Part shown: positions 11,655 through 23,589 of the stretch, one piece after another | How the letters are laid out: every line of letters begins with the position of its first letter | How positions within the stretch are numbered: the first letter of the stretch is position 1 | Origin: Cololabis saira | Taxonomy: Eukaryota > Chordata > Actinopteri > Beloniformes > Belonidae | Length of the DNA stretch: 64,000 nucleotides | Direction of reading: 5' to 3' | Assembly (NCBI RefSeq): GCF_033807715.1 | Contig: NC_084587.1 | Span: 17,094,017 to 17,158,016, forward strand | Position numbers and translations under genes: made by a program | The notes under the pieces: generated by a model | Told to the model about the DNA's origin: nothing | What the model saw: the letters and a program-made list of their open reading frames with translations, nothing else | Database searches by the model: none

Positions 11655-12990
11655 CATACATGCATACATACTGCCTTGAAGAATAAATATATGTCACTCT
11701 TCATGTACTCAGAAGACAATTTCCTTCAAGGAAGTAGTGAAGAGTCAAATGGCTTCTTTATTAACTTACTTATTGACTGTTTATAAGATGGAAAGATCCC
11801 TGAGCTGGCCTCAAACACATTCTCAATAGTGAAACTCAGGAAACCCACAAACTAAAATATACCCCTCACACCTGTAGCGCATGGTATGCAGAGGGATTGT
11901 GTCCGCAGATAAGTGCACAGTTTCAGTCTCCATTCTTCTCTATACATGATGAGAGAAGCGATCATAAAACACAACTGAACCTAAGATGTAGCAGATCTGC
12001 CACAAGTGCAAAGAGAAGATGTTCACATCAGCATACTTCAGAGCCATCTATTTTTGATGCATCAGTTCTTCAGAAAAAGTATTGCCACATACCTTAATTT
12101 TTTTGTCTTATCCAAGTCTTGTCTTTTCCCTTTTATAAAAAAAGATAACTACTATACATATCAAAATGTGTTATGAGTATAAGAAACTGTAATTGTATTG
12201 AATTTAGACATTTTATGCCCCTTTTCAGATATTGACCTATTTTCCTGAGATCTTAATTCATGAATATGTTATAATAAACTTTTCCCTTGATGGAGGGGTT
12301 GCCACAGCGGAGCTTTGTAGCCTGCACACTGGCAAGGTGTTTTATGCTAGATGTCCCTCCTGACGTAACCCCACAAGCATGGGAAGAAGAAAACAACCTC
12401 ACACAGCTGGAACTTTCCTTCTGGGAAGCACCTGTGCCAAACAACAATGCCACCGCAGTGGCTCCGTAAATTAGTATGTATTGTTTTAGTCAAAATACAA
12501 CAGATCTGTTTTCAGACCTGTTTGTAGCAGCTGGTTTAAGGGGAAGAACCCATAAACTGATTTTTGCATTATCTTGCCAGACTTCATCTAAGACAAGTTA
12601 TATTAGGTCTACCAGTCACCATTAGCATACATTTTTTGGACTTTGATTTATGAAGCAACCTGCTGTCATACATTCAGATCAGTTCAATTTGAAAATACTT
12701 TATGTATCCCAGTGATATATTGGGTTATACAGTACAGTATACTTTTCAGCTAAGTTTAATGTTAATCCTTTTCCAACATTTGTGGCATTTTTTTAGTGAC
12801 GTTATTTTGTCCTAGTATTAGTTTTTTATTTATTACTGGATAGAATATATTTTAGTGAAATATAGTAGTAAATATAGGAAATATATTTAATTTACATTCT
12901 ATTCAATAATAATTAGTTATTGATTCATTAATTATAAAATTGAACATTTATGCATAAAAGTAATTTCATTATTTTGTGTAAATTATTAAA
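11655..12990. repeat. Unit 1 copy of the block also found at 22345-23400 and 34495-34927
   Basis: From ACTGCCTTGAAGAATAAAT onward this matches unit 2 closely, including the GCGCATGGTATGCAGAGGG phrase and the 12290-12470 segment (TTGCCACAGCGGAGCTT ... CTTCCTTCTGGGAAGCACC). That segment resembles a widespread fish repeat. Its AT-rich end (12840-13060) reappears at 41392-41570, after the insertions that split unit 3. The short frame over 12287-12469 is conserved as DNA but lacks coding hallmarks. Confidence 0.7.
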
Positions 12991-13170
12991 TATTACGAGG
13001 TGACTTTTTGCTTTTTTTTCCCCCACTCTCTCTGTTCATTTATTTTATTGGTCATTTGGAAAGATGCACTCCGATAGTGGATAGTGATTGGGCACTGGTG
13101 CTTTAGGGGGGAGGTACTCTTGAACTTGAGAGGGACTGGTGAAGAAACTTGGAGTAAGATGCTCTCTCGC

Positions 13171-13300
<130 letters not shown>

Positions 13301-13839
13301 CGTATTTAGTGGGCTAGTTCTGGGTTTTTCTGTTGGTTGGAAGTATCCACTCAGCTAGGTTCACCTCGGTGGTGTCCACCTTAAAGGGGACCTATTATGA
13401 AAAACACGTTTTTTCTTGTTTTAACATATATAAAGTGGTCTCCCCTCACCCTGCCAGCACAGGGGAGATGATATCCCATGAATTTCTGCAAGGTCTGTGA
13501 CCCCCGCCCGACAGAATCCCCCAGTGTCACGTGATTTTTTTTGAGCCGATTAGAATCTGCTCCCGTCGTGACTCACGACGGGAGCAGATTTCCATAGGCC
13601 GTCCTCCGCTGCTGAAACCACGCCCACAACCAGCTCAGCCGGCTGGAGCTTCTGCCATTGTTCAGCAGTGGTGACTGTTTTCCAGTTAAAATGAGGTTTT
13701 GCATCGACATTTACCCTCATAAAAGGATCAGTTCCCACAGTACGGACCCGGCAACTGCACACGAGTCAGCGGTAAGTTCCTTTTTTTTTAATGTTATTTA
13801 TATTTGTATGATCTTTGCATGGGCTAAGTATTTAGCTTA

Positions 13840-14092
13840 GCTCCGGAGCCCCGGAGCTGCTCACGGACCGGACTGTCGAGGAGCCCCGGGTTCGGAGCTC
13901 CGAACCCAGAGTTCCGAACCCGGGGGCTCCGGGGGAGCTCCGGGGGAGCCGGCTCCGGGGGAGCTCCGAACCCAGAGCTCCGAACCCGGGGGCTCCGGGG
14001 GGCCAGCTCCGGGGGAGCTCCGAACCCGGAGCTCCGAACCCGGGGGCTCCGGGGGGGCGGCTCCGGGGGGAGCCGGGGGGGCCGGCGGCTCA
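13840..14092. repeat. GC-rich minisatellite inside the piggyBac-like element
   Basis: Repeated GAGCTCCGAACCCGGGGGC and CTCCGGGGGAGC modules of varying order, over 80 percent G+C in an AT-rich setting. The sequence is rich in self-complementary GAGCTC and CCCGGG, so hairpins are likely. Open frames across it are compositional artefacts. Confidence 0.85.
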
Positions 14093-14400
14093 GTACTGTA
14101 ATACATTTTTCTTCTGTGGTTTCAGATTTTCCAAGCACCTGCAGCTGTTCAGACACCTTCAGAAGACGCGCGGTCCTTCCTTGAGCCAGCAATAGTGCAT
14201 ACATTTTATTTATATATTTTAACCACAAAGTTGCCATTTGTGAAAATTCAGTGTTGTGATTTCTTTACAATTAACATGATTCATTTGTCTTGTAACATAA
14301 GAAGTGAAATGATGAGGAATCGGAGTAAATAACCGTGGTGTACCTGTTTAGAATTAAATTCAATCTTCCTGTGTGAATTAGTGTGAAGACGAGGTGACTA

Positions 14401-14480
14401 AAAGGCTGATTTATGGTTCCGCGTTACACCAACGCAGAGCCTACGGCGTAGGGTACGCGTCGATTTAACGCAGAACCGTG
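14401..14480. mobile_element. Fragment of the GCTGATTTATGGTTCCGCG MITE
   Basis: Carries the left arm GGCTGATTTATGGTTCCGCG, then ACACCAACGCAGAGCCTACG and a partial right arm TTTAACGCAGAACCGTGG. A full palindromic member lies at 53578-53720. Confidence 0.65.
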
Positions 14481-15056
14481 GACACGCTTTGCTACGCAGC
14501 CGCTGCTCTTCTCCCCGGAGCGACGCTTTGTCTCCTCCCCTGCTACACGTCATTCAAGCAGCCAATCAGCGCAGAGCCTCATTATCATACCCCCCCTTCC
14601 CTTAGAATGAAGCACAGAAAAAGGGGTTAGAAGCGGTAAAACTATAGTTATGGCCCACAGGCTGAATTTCTGATTTATGTAGAAAAAACAAGCTTTAGAT
14701 TGTTTTTAAGACATTCAAGGCCTGTTTGAAATATACATTAAATGCCATAATATGTCCCCTTTAAGACTAAAACGAATACAATCACCCGCAATTATCGGGT
14801 CAGTCCTTCATGGGGTGGTTGTACAGGTGCTACATTTACTAATCCCCTAAAGCAGATTAATTGTTGTAGTAGTCATGATTTCAGTCTATTCACAGATTCA
14901 TTGCAGAAGGTTGTTGCTGTGGGCAGGAGGATCTCCTGTAGCAGTCTATTTTGCAGCAGATCTGAAGAAGCTTTTTGACTGAAAAAACCCTGTTGCTGAA
15001 TCACTGTTGTGAGGAGGGGGCTCAGGGTTGTCCATTTATCAGTTTGTTCAGTTTCT

Positions 15057-15568
15057 TTAAAGGGGACCTATTATGAAAAACACTCTCTTGCTTTAACATA
15101 TATAAAAGTGGTCTCCCCTCAGCCTGCCAACTCAGAGAAGGAGGAAAGCAACCAAATTCTGCAGTGTCTGTACAGCCGCCCGGTGAGCCATCCAGGTTGA
15201 TGTGGCTTCTACGAGCCGTTCAGATTCTGCGCCTGTCTTTACGTAACGACGGGCGCGATTTACATAGGTTGGCCTCCGATGCGTGAAACCACGCCCACAA
15301 CTAACTCCGCCGGCCGGAGCTTCCGCCATTTTTTCGTGGTGTTGTATAGCGTCATTCAGGCAGCCAATCAGCACAGTGCCTCATTATCATAGCCTCCCCG
15401 CCCACTCAGAATCCCGCATAGATAATGAGGTTAGAGGATGGGAAGATAAAAACATGGCTCAGAGGCTGAATTTCTAATTTATTTAGCAAAAACAATCAAA
15501 AGCTTGTTTTTAAGACATTCAAGGCCTGTTTAAAATTGGTATTAGATGCCATAATAGGTCCCCTTTAA
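15057..15568. mobile_element. piggyBac-like MITE, 512 bp
   Basis: Same terminal repeats as 13381-14764 (TTAAAGGGGACCTATTATG ... CATAATAGGTCCCCTTTAA), with TTAA at each end. It lacks the GC minisatellite and is probably closer to the ancestral form. Confidence 0.85.
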
Positions 15569-15569
15569 C

Positions 15570-16350
15570 TACTGTAATTCCTTGTCGGTCGGCCTCCCGT
15601 CATGCTCAGTTAAAACTCTACAGATGATCCAGAATGCAGCAGCACGTCTGGTCTTCAACCAACCCAAGACAGCTCAGTGCACTCTGATGCTAATCTCTCT
15701 GCACTGGCTTCCAGTTGCAGCGCACATCAAGTTCAAAGCTCTACTTTTGGCTTACCAAACAATTACCCAAACGGCTCCTGCCTACCTTCACTACTTCATC
15801 CAGAGCTACACTCCCTCTCGACAGCTCCACTCATCCAGTGAAAGACGCCCAGTGCTTCCACCACAACGTGGCATGAAATCAGTAGCTAAAATCTTCTCCT
15901 CCATTGTTCCCCGATGGTGGAACGACCTACCAAACTCTGTCCGATCTGCAGGTCTGGACCTTCTTTTAAGAGCAAGCTAAAGACTCAGCTCTTTAAGGAG
16001 CCCTTCTGCATATAGTAAACTTCTCGGCTCATCAGATTTAGTTAAAAGATTTGTCCAGCTCTTTGCATGACAGCACTGAGTAAGCTGCATGCACTTATCA
16101 AGATGATCGTATGATGGTGTCTTTTAAGATGTAGCTTTCCTGTATAAAAAGGGACTGTTGTGTTGGGTGGGAAGGGAACACTTAAAATAAAATAATAAAT
16201 ACAATTCTAGCACCGACAATTCAGCACCTGTGTCCAACTGGACTCACAGCAGTGTGACCAGCACTTATCCAGCCGTACCCTCCTATGTGATTTCTTGCTT
16301 GTGTTCTCTCAGATGTAAGTTGTTTTGGATAAAAGCATCTGCTAAGTGAC
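15570..16350 (+). mobile_element. LINE 3' end (L2/Rex1/CR1 group)
   Basis: 15570-15980 translates to a typical C-terminal RT region: LQMIQNAAARLVFN, then SLHWLPVAAHIKFKALLL, then PRWWNDLPNSVR. The tail phrase TTGGATAAAAGCATCTGCTA at 16324 is the usual 3' end of this group. The 5' side is cut at the neighbouring TTAA element. The same tail alone precedes unit 3 at 27297, so the unit 2/3 duplication begins within it. Confidence 0.75.
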
Positions 16351-16384
<34 letters not shown>

Positions 16385-16391
16385 CTACTAG
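16345..16391. repeat. (AGT)n microsatellite
   Basis: About 13 AGT triplets at the end of the LINE tail. The matching tract in unit 3 is at 27325-27357 and is imperfect. Confidence 0.9.
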
Positions 16392-16499
16392 AGCTGAAGA
16401 TTTTTAATGTGGAGTACAGCAGGTTTTATTTTAAAAGTGTTTAAAAGAAATGTTCACTAAGTTGCTTTAACGTCACGCTCAACTTTGTACGTTGCATCT

Positions 16500-16646
16500 A
16501 ACCTGAAAACCACAGGGGGAAAAAAATGTTCCATTCAATCAGCCAATCACCAGCTACTTGTCTTTTAATGGAAGAGTCTGCATAGGTTAAAACATCCACT
16601 TGTACAACCTGTGAAACTGTAGTTCATGTTCAGATCACCATCAGTC
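16500..16646 (+). promoter_or_regulatory. Proximal promoter of IgR-2
   Basis: RUNX-like AACCACA at 16508-16514, then CCAAT at 16543-16547, 104 bp before the ATG. The block is nearly identical in unit 3 (AACCACA 27471, CCAAT 27507) and close in unit 4. No TATA box is apparent. The function is inferred. Confidence 0.5.
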
Positions 16647-19172
16647 ATGGACCGACTTCACATCTTTCTGCTTGTTCTAGGTAATTCTACATTTGTTTCA
16701 CGTCTAGATAAGATTTTCCAGAAACTGTTTTTACATAATATTTTAAATTTAAATGTTACTCTTCTGGGCTGCATTTTGAAATTATGAGATATGTATGCGA
16801 GCCGCCTAGTGGGCCACTTTTGGCAAGCAGAACTGGCGCTGCGGGATGAACCGTGTTAAAAACGTTTTCGTTTTTAACACTTTTATTTCTATTCCAGGTG
16901 TTTCATGCTGTCGTTTTTGCATTTCTGGATCAGTGATGGAGGTGACAGTCAGACCTAGAGACAACATCACCCTGTATTGTGACTGCAAAGTGTCGACCGG
17001 AGTCTTTATAGTGTGGTTCAGGAACTGTTCCCATGAGAACCAGCCACCTCTTGTTCTAGACGTAACATTTCATCACTGGAGAAACCCAAGGAACCATTCT
17101 CGTTTTGATTTTGTGAAGAACATTTCTTCTGATTCATATGACTTGTTAATCACAAACATCTCTGGTTCTGACGAGGGCTTGTACTACTGTGGAACTAAAG
17201 AGAAGAAGGTGGAAGTTAAAGAAAAGTTGATTCAAAATATTATTTACAATTACAGCAACATCACCACAAGAGTCACAGTTGGTAAGTACTTTTTTTTAAT
17301 TCTCTGTTCGGCTGGGACTGTGTTTACAGCATATATTTGACTAATGATCATTAAAGTGACATGCTCTCTTATATGTACGTATTATGTAAAAGGGATAAAA
17401 CTAATGTTCCATGGTGGCCCACTGAATTTAAAGGGATATGCACAGCGATCCTCCATCTAATTCAAAAACTAAACTTTGCTAAATTAAATTAGAACGCAGT
17501 AATCAGCCTGGCAACCCCTATGAACCACGTAGCACCAATTCAGTTTTTACAAAAGCTTGCGTCTTTGTGTTTGAACCAGATTCTGCTGGTTTTCAGCCTG
17601 ACAAATGAATTGGAATATTTCTTTTAAAAAAGGGAAACTCCACAATAATGAGAAACATAACTTGACAAAAGACAAAAGTAATAATTAGTAATAATTTTGA
17701 AATGTATTGTAATAGAATCCTAAAAAGAAAGAAAAGGAAAAAATATTTTGCGGACCATTTAGCATTTTCTGCATTATAAGTCGCGATATCAATGAACGGA
17801 TATATTTTCATACATAAGGGGCACCGGGTTATAAGGTGAATGATAAAACATATATATATATATATATAAAGCAAAAAAAAAACAATCTGGTAAATTCAAC
17901 TTTATTCAACTCATTCACAATAACTCCTACCAGGGATTGTACCTAATACAGAAAAATACACTCACATTTTAAAATCATTCGTTTTCCACAAATCCACAAA
18001 GTTGGAGCAGTAATATGTCCTGTTCTCTGATTGGTTTATCCTTGCCAGCAATAGCAGACGCCTGAAGTTAGTGTGAGGTTGGAACAACATTGTATTCCAA
18101 CATTTGATGATAATTGGATTATGATATAGAGTTGAAAATTGGGTTTAAGCTGAAAGTCTCACGTTGGCTTGACGTCTAATTACTCTAAGGTAACATTGAC
18201 TAGATGTTGGATGATGGTTGCTTGCCAGGACCACATAATTAGTTATCCAGCGTTGTCTGACGTTGCAACCCATATCCAACCAAGGAACGACTTTAATAAA
18301 ACGTCCCTGTGTCAACTGAGTATGGTTCGACAATAAATCGGCTTTGTCGCTACCAAAGTCGTACTAAAACATTTTGACAGATTTTTTTGGGCACAGTGTC
18401 CCACATAAAACTGGTTCGAGGTCAGTAAACACATCATACATAAGGCGCACCTGCTAATAGAGCGGCCTGCCGATTTTGAGAAAAATTAAGGATATTAAGT
18501 GCTCCTTATAGTGCGGAAAATACGGTAATGAAATTGACCTGTTTTTGTTTTCTCCATAAGTGTTTGTATTTGAGGATCTTTGTGAATCTGCGTTTGGGGA
18601 GTCCACTGAACATGTTAGTGATCTCTATATCTTTTTTCATATTTTAGTGACCACAGGAAAGGAGGACATACCTCAGAAAGACAACATGACTCTTTTTCCT
18701 GTTGTGTCCTTGATGTCAGGCTTCGTTCTCTTCTCTCTCCTTTACATAATTTCAATTCACTTCTGTCAGAAAACAGGTACAGTTCTGTCACAACTACTCC
18801 CTAATTACTGCCTTTTATCTCTATTTTTTACATTTATCTCTGAGAATTATTATTATTGGTATTATTTGAAGAATGGCAGCTCAAATCACTTTTGAATGTA
18901 TTGTAATAAGAGTTTAAATGGAAAATAACTTTTTTGTGAATGTTTTTAGAAAAAGAACCTCAATATCACCAGGAAAGACATTACAACAGAGGACAAACTA
19001 AATCCAGACAAGTAAGCAGGAATTTTCTTAGTCTTCATGTATATGTCCCCGTTTTAAAATAATTTTTGAACGTCAAACTAATGTTTATCTCTGTCACAAT
19101 CTCTCTTAGGACGAAGATATGTGTTTAACAAGAGTCGTGTTCCGAGTCCAAACCAGACAAACAAATAACTAG
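16647..19172 (+). CDS. IgR-2: single V-set Ig transmembrane receptor, tail without ITIM
   Basis: Exons 16647-16680, 16898-17281, 18648-18776, 18950-19011 and 19110-19172, all GT/AG and in phase, giving 223 aa. The signal peptide ([12 protein letters not shown]) and V-set domain are as in IgR-1: C39 and C109, the extra C41 and C54, W51, DEGLYYC. The framework shows PRD where IgR-1 and IgR-3 have PGD. The membrane exon is a different type, with stalk VTTGKEDIPQKDN then an uncharged segment at about 154-176. The tail continues EKEPQYHQERHYN and ends DEDMCLTRVVFRVQT; the ITIM tyrosine position is Leu209. AATAAA lies at 19625. The gene looks translatable. Without an ITIM or a charged membrane residue its signalling mode is unclear; a decoy or modulatory role is possible. 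Confidence 0.8.
17580..17608 (+). other. Relic of the IgR-1/IgR-4-type membrane exon in IgR-2 intron 2
   Basis: After a TTTGAACCAG acceptor the sequence matches the start of the IgR-4 membrane exon (GCTGGTTTTCAGCCTGAC) but reaches TGA after nine codons (DSAGFQPDK). If spliced to the V exon it would give a soluble protein. It is more likely a remnant. The same form occurs in unit 3 at 28533-28561. Confidence 0.6.
17742..18527. mobile_element. TA-flanked DNA element, CCGTATTTT family
   Basis: The left end (ATATTTTGCGGACCATTTAG) is degraded. The right end is GTGCGGAAAATACGGTA. Inner phrases TCGATATCAATGAACG-like and ATACATAAGG, seen near both ends, are shared with copies at 28689 and 43257. It is non-coding. 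Its superfamily is uncertain; the TA flanks allow a Tc1/mariner-like origin but do not prove it. Confidence 0.65.
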
Positions 19173-19221
19173 GACATTTTTAGTTCAGAAAAAACGAGAC
19201 AGTTGTCAATCAACCCAGCAT

Positions 19222-19312
19222 TCATGTTTTTGGACTGTGGGAGGAAGCCAGAGTACCCAGAGGGAATCCACACAAGCACGAGGAGAACATTTAAACTCCA
19301 CACAGAAAAACC
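19222..19312 (+). mobile_element. SINE/LINE-derived fragment in the IgR-2 3' flank
   Basis: Carries GACTGTGGGAGGAAGCCAGA and AGAACATTTAAACTCCACAC, hallmark phrases of a common fish retroposon body. It is absent from unit 3, where the corresponding sequence passes directly to GCACATGAGAGGCGCATGG. It therefore inserted in unit 2 or was lost from unit 3. Confidence 0.55.
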
Positions 19313-20689
19313 TTGCATACACAAAACCGGCATTCTGGAACCAAAGTATGACTCAACTTTGTGTGTATTGCATTCATCGTGTTCATGTTAAATCCTTTTT
19401 TTTTCTTTTTTTTTTTTCAAATCATAGCAGACGAGACGACGCTGTCAACTTTCTTCATATTATGAGAGTGTCATGTTTTTTTAATGGGCTGATTGAGGCG
19501 TGCATGCACATGAGAGGCGCATGGACAAGAGAGTGGGTGTGAAGTATGCTGATGTGTGGAGAAGTTAGCCGGGATGCTTTGATCAGTGTAACTAGACAGA
19601 TTCAGCTGTATGTAGAATACAGTGAATAAAAAAGTTGCGGCTCCACCATACCAGACAGAAGTGTCCGGGTGTCCAGGTCTTCTTCAACAGCTGGAAGAAA
19701 CCAAAAAATGGTATGTAAATAATCAAGAATGGTTGAAAAAAACCACTGTAAATAAGTAAAATGGATACAACCCCTTTTGTGTTCAAAAACAGTCTAAAAA
19801 TATGCTGTTTTTTACAAGTGAACAAAAAGTAAATCGCTCTTTCTGAAACATGGACATAACACGCTCTTTCCTTATCTTTTAGAATTCTCTTTAAAACGTT
19901 TCTGTTTATTCAACTGTAACTCAATTAATGTTGTGTACATTCTGTAAAACTGGCCCTACCTATTGGTTTTCACACTCACTGAAGTTTAAACGTAAACCTT
20001 TATTTAGTGAAGAGAGAGTACTACAGTATGTACTGAGTGTACCGTGGTCATGAGTGGGGACGGTCCCTGCTATGAATGTGTTGGATAGATCCGTGGTCCC
20101 ACTACCCTAGTATCAGGACAGAATTAGTCTTAAATGTAAAGTTTCACGTAAGCATTTAAACTAGCATTCGGCTTCATAAAAAGCACTGTTAATAATGAAA
20201 CCTTCTAGATGGGAAAATGTGTTTTCAATTCTACTCTTTATGAAATGCTACAAAAAATGTGTGTGTATAGACCTTGCCGAGTGTTTTTTTTTTTTTTTTT
20301 TTTTGCTGCTTGCTAAAATGTATGTAAAATCTTTTGTTGTGGAGGCAGGTTCTTTGTGGGTTTAGCCCTCAAGCTTGCTTACCAGAAATGCTTTCAGATT
20401 CTGAGGCATTGGGATCTGACAGGGTACTGTCTAAATTAGTTGGCCATTTTAAAGTAATAACTTAAGCTATTTGATTTTGCTCATTGCCGAGCAGCACATT
20501 AATAGTGTACATGATGTAGCCGGGTTGTATTGTCATAATAAAGCCCTCCTATAACCTTCTTCAATTTTTCAGTGTCCTTTGTTAAAACCTGGGGACTACA
20601 TTACCCAGAATGCAAGTCAAACAAAAATCCTTGATCTTTAAGATGTGCTTTGTCTGTTAACTGGAGTAATGATGGTTTGTCAGTAGAGC

Positions 20690-21005
20690 TGGTTATCATC
20701 ACTGACCTCCCGATACGATACGATTCCGATACACTACTGTAGGTCCCAAGACGATACGATTTCCGATACGATTCGATATCGATATTCTAGTTACAATAAC
20801 GGAATAACGTGATCCTTCCATCGCTACGTCCGGCCAGAGAAGCCCCACCCTGACTGGTGAAAAGAAGCAGCCTGCTCACTCCTCAGGTTAAAGAGGAGAC
20901 TTGAGCTCAGTGCAGGGCCTCCTGGGGCTGTTAGAGGGAGCAATGCCCAGGACTAACTTAGAAAGGAGCACTGGGTGATAAAATGGGGGGGGGGAAATAT
21001 CGATA
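20690..21005. mobile_element. Composite repeat: CCGATACGATACGATT element with SINE body
   Basis: Begins GAGCTGGTTATCATCACTGA and CCGATACGATACGATTCCGA, then carries about 180 bp matching the reverse complement of the SINE body at 24345-24560 (GTCCGGCCAGAGAAGCCCCA), ending in GATATCGATATAC. The same composite occurs at 29776-30235. Confidence 0.6.
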
Positions 21006-21080
21006 TACATGTGTCAGTACATATTAAAGCTTTACTTCTTTAATTCGCCATCAATGAATTATCAGTAATCCTGATTGGTA

Positions 21081-21678
21081 TACAGTATCCATCGCCATAA
21101 CGCGGTTCACCTTTAATGGTCTTGCTGCTTAACGGATTTGCATTGTGTTGTGCATTCTGATTGGCTAAATCCTGTGTCAATAACGTTGGTTGCTTAGCAA
21201 CAGTGCTGAGAATGACCAATGATCTTCAGCGAGCAGCTCAAGAACGGGACCCTTTGATGAATTGTTAATTACAGTTCTCAAATATAATCGATGGTGGCAT
21301 GTCGGTTTATAAGAATATTTTTGCCCAGAAGAAAAGAGAGCGACAACAACCCATAACTATGTTCTTCTCTCGAAAAAACACACCTGCACCGTGGGCTTCA
21401 GAAGAAAAAGACGCCACAGAGCGAGTCAGGATGCAGCGGCACAGTCAGAAGAGCAGTGAAATATGCGCGAGTCACAATTTGTCCTACTGTACTTATTATT
21501 ATATATATAATTTTTTTTCATAATCATTTTTCATTTCCTCCCGTTTGAATCCAATTAATCGGGTCGTGGTGGGCGGTGCTGATCTCCGCAATCTGAAGCC
21601 TTGTTTAATTAAAAAAAAAGAAAAAAGTTGCTACTTCGCGGATTTCACCTATCATGGGGTTTTTGGGAATATAACCCG
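21081..21678 (+). mobile_element. Tigger/pogo-like element, right end missing
   Basis: TACAGTATCCATCGCCATAA starts the left end. The right terminal repeat present in the unit 3 copy (33166-33801) is missing, and the sequence jumps from GGAATATAACCC to GACCAAATACTT. A short frame over 21299-21480 resembles a Tigger transposase C-terminus (ITMFFSRKNTPAP). Confidence 0.6.
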
Positions 21679-22344
21679 ACCAAATACTTATTTTACAGAG
21701 CAATTTACCAATTAATTCAGTTCACAATGGGATTTCCTGGATTCTTTCCCCCCATTCTGTCTCTCATAGTTGAAGTGTACATATATACACACAAAGTCAA
21801 AAGGTATTTGTCAGAATGTTGTCAAACTTAATTAATGAACCACTAAAATCACAGTGTGCAAGTCCAACGCCGTCTCGGTAGATAGTCATGGGAGAACAAT
21901 TGGGATAGCCCCATCCTGAGACCATCCAGTTAAAATATTGGCAGTACGTATTGTACGTCAGATTTGGTGGATGGTAGCAGGCACAGTAAGCTAGGTTTGT
22001 TATTTTTCTTAGTTACCAAGATGAAAAAATAGAGTAGAAACTTGAATCAATGTAAAAAGTATAACTATAGACAAATATTGCAAATATAGACATTATGTTT
22101 ATATGGATCCAGTCATAGAATAGCATTTACATTTGTAACATCTGAAAGAAACGTCATAATTCTGAAGGCATGGTGGCTTTTATTTTGGCATGGCGGTACA
22201 CCACAATCATTTACGTTTAGCTGAAACACTGCATTCAATACTGAGCACATTTGGGTTGTAGGCAGTGTAACAGAAAAATGAGAAGCTACGTACTGTATAA
22301 GTGTAAAGTCTGTTTGCCCCACTGGATTTTCATGTCAGAGACAC

Positions 22345-23400
22345 TACTGCCTTGAAGAATAAATGGGTGTCATTCTTCATTCACTCAGAAGACAATTTCC
22401 TTCAAGGACGTATTCAAAGAGTCAAATGGCTTCTTTATTAGCTTACTTATTGACTGTTTATAAAACGGAAAGATCACTGAGCTGGCCTCAAACACTTTCT
22501 CAATAGTGAAACTCAGGAAACCCACAAACTAAAACATACCCATCACACCTGTAGCGCATGGTATGCAGAGGGATTGTGTCAGCAGATAAGTGCACAGTTT
22601 CAGTCTCCATTCTTCTCTATGTGATGAGAGAAGCGATCATAAAGCACAACTGAACCTAAGATGTAGCAGATTCGCCACCAACTATAACATAAGTGCAAAG
22701 AGAAGATGTTAACATCAGCATACTTCAGAGCCATCTGTTTTTGATGCATCCGTTCTTCAGAAAAAGTATTGCCACATACCTTAATACCTTTTGTCTTATC
22801 CAAGTCAAACCATTACCCTTTTATAAAAAAATAACTACATATCAAAATGTGTTATGAGTATAAGAAGCTGTAATTGTATTGAATTTAAACATTTTATGCC
22901 CTTTTTCAGATATTGACCTATTTTCCTGAGATCTTAATTCATGAATATGTTATAGTAAAGTTTTTTAGGCTATGTTTTTCCCTTGATGGAGGGGTTGCCA
23001 CAGCGGAGCTTTGTAGCCTGCACACTGGCAAGGTGACTTATGCTAGATGTCCCTCTTGACGTAACCCCACAAGCATGGGAAGAAGAAAACAACCTCACAC
23101 AGCTGGAACTTTCCTTCTGGGAATCACCTGTGCCAAACAACAAGCCGCTGGACTGGCTCCGTAAATTAGTATGTATTGTTTTAGTCAAAATACAACAGAT
23201 CTGTTTTCAGACCTGTTTATAGCAGCTGGTTTAAGGGGAAGAACCCATTGGTATTAACGGATTTTTGCATTATCTTGCCAGTCTTCATCTAAGACAATTT
23301 ATATTAGGTCTACCAGTCACCATTAGCATACATTTTTTGGACTTCGATTTATGAAGCAACCTGCTGTCCCACACTCAGATCAGTTCAATTTGAACGTGGA
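22345..23400. repeat. Unit 2 copy of the block at 11655-12720
   Basis: Nearly collinear with unit 1 from ACTGCCTTGAAGAATAAAT to the GATCAGTTCAATTTGAA phrase near 23375. It includes the conserved TTGCCACAGCGGAGCTT segment at 22992. After 23400 it diverges into a (TA)n tract at 23461-23493 and LINE sequence. Confidence 0.75.
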
Positions 23401-23457
23401 GACATCTACCTGCGTTTTATGGAGTGTTCTACGTAATAATTGGTTTTTAGTTAAAAT

Positions 23458-23499
<42 letters not shown>

Positions 23500-23589
23500 C
23501 ACCAAAAACATTAATATAACACTGCTGATTTACACCTGTACTTTGGGTTATTTGTGTTGTGGAAACTGAAAGGACCAATAAACTAAACT

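Larger units (their letters stand above)
13381..14764. mobile_element. piggyBac-like non-autonomous element (TTAA target)
   Basis: The left end TTAAAGGGGACCTATTATG and right end CATAATATGTCCCCTTTAA are inverted repeats flanked by TTAA, the piggyBac target. The interior is shared with the shorter copy at 15057-15568 (for example GAAACCACGCCCACAAC). This copy has gained a GC-rich minisatellite at 13840-14092 and part of another MITE at 14401. No transposase frame. Confidence 0.8.
16316..23400 (+). repeat. Unit 2 of the segmental duplication (sister to 27290-34927)
   Basis: Ordered, near-identical blocks are shared with unit 3: LINE tail and (AGT)n, promoter, all five receptor exons, 3' flank, Tigger copy, and the block at 22345. 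It differs from unit 3 in lacking the hAT insertions at 29571 and 31667, in having lost the right end of the Tigger copy, and in keeping about 680 bp deleted from unit 3. It supplies the empty sites used to date insertions. Confidence 0.85.

Noticed and set aside
16846..17340. V-domain frame read from an ATG in intron 1 through to the intron after the V exon
   Set aside because: Clear leader exon, acceptor and donor in all copies show that the true borders are 16898-17281.
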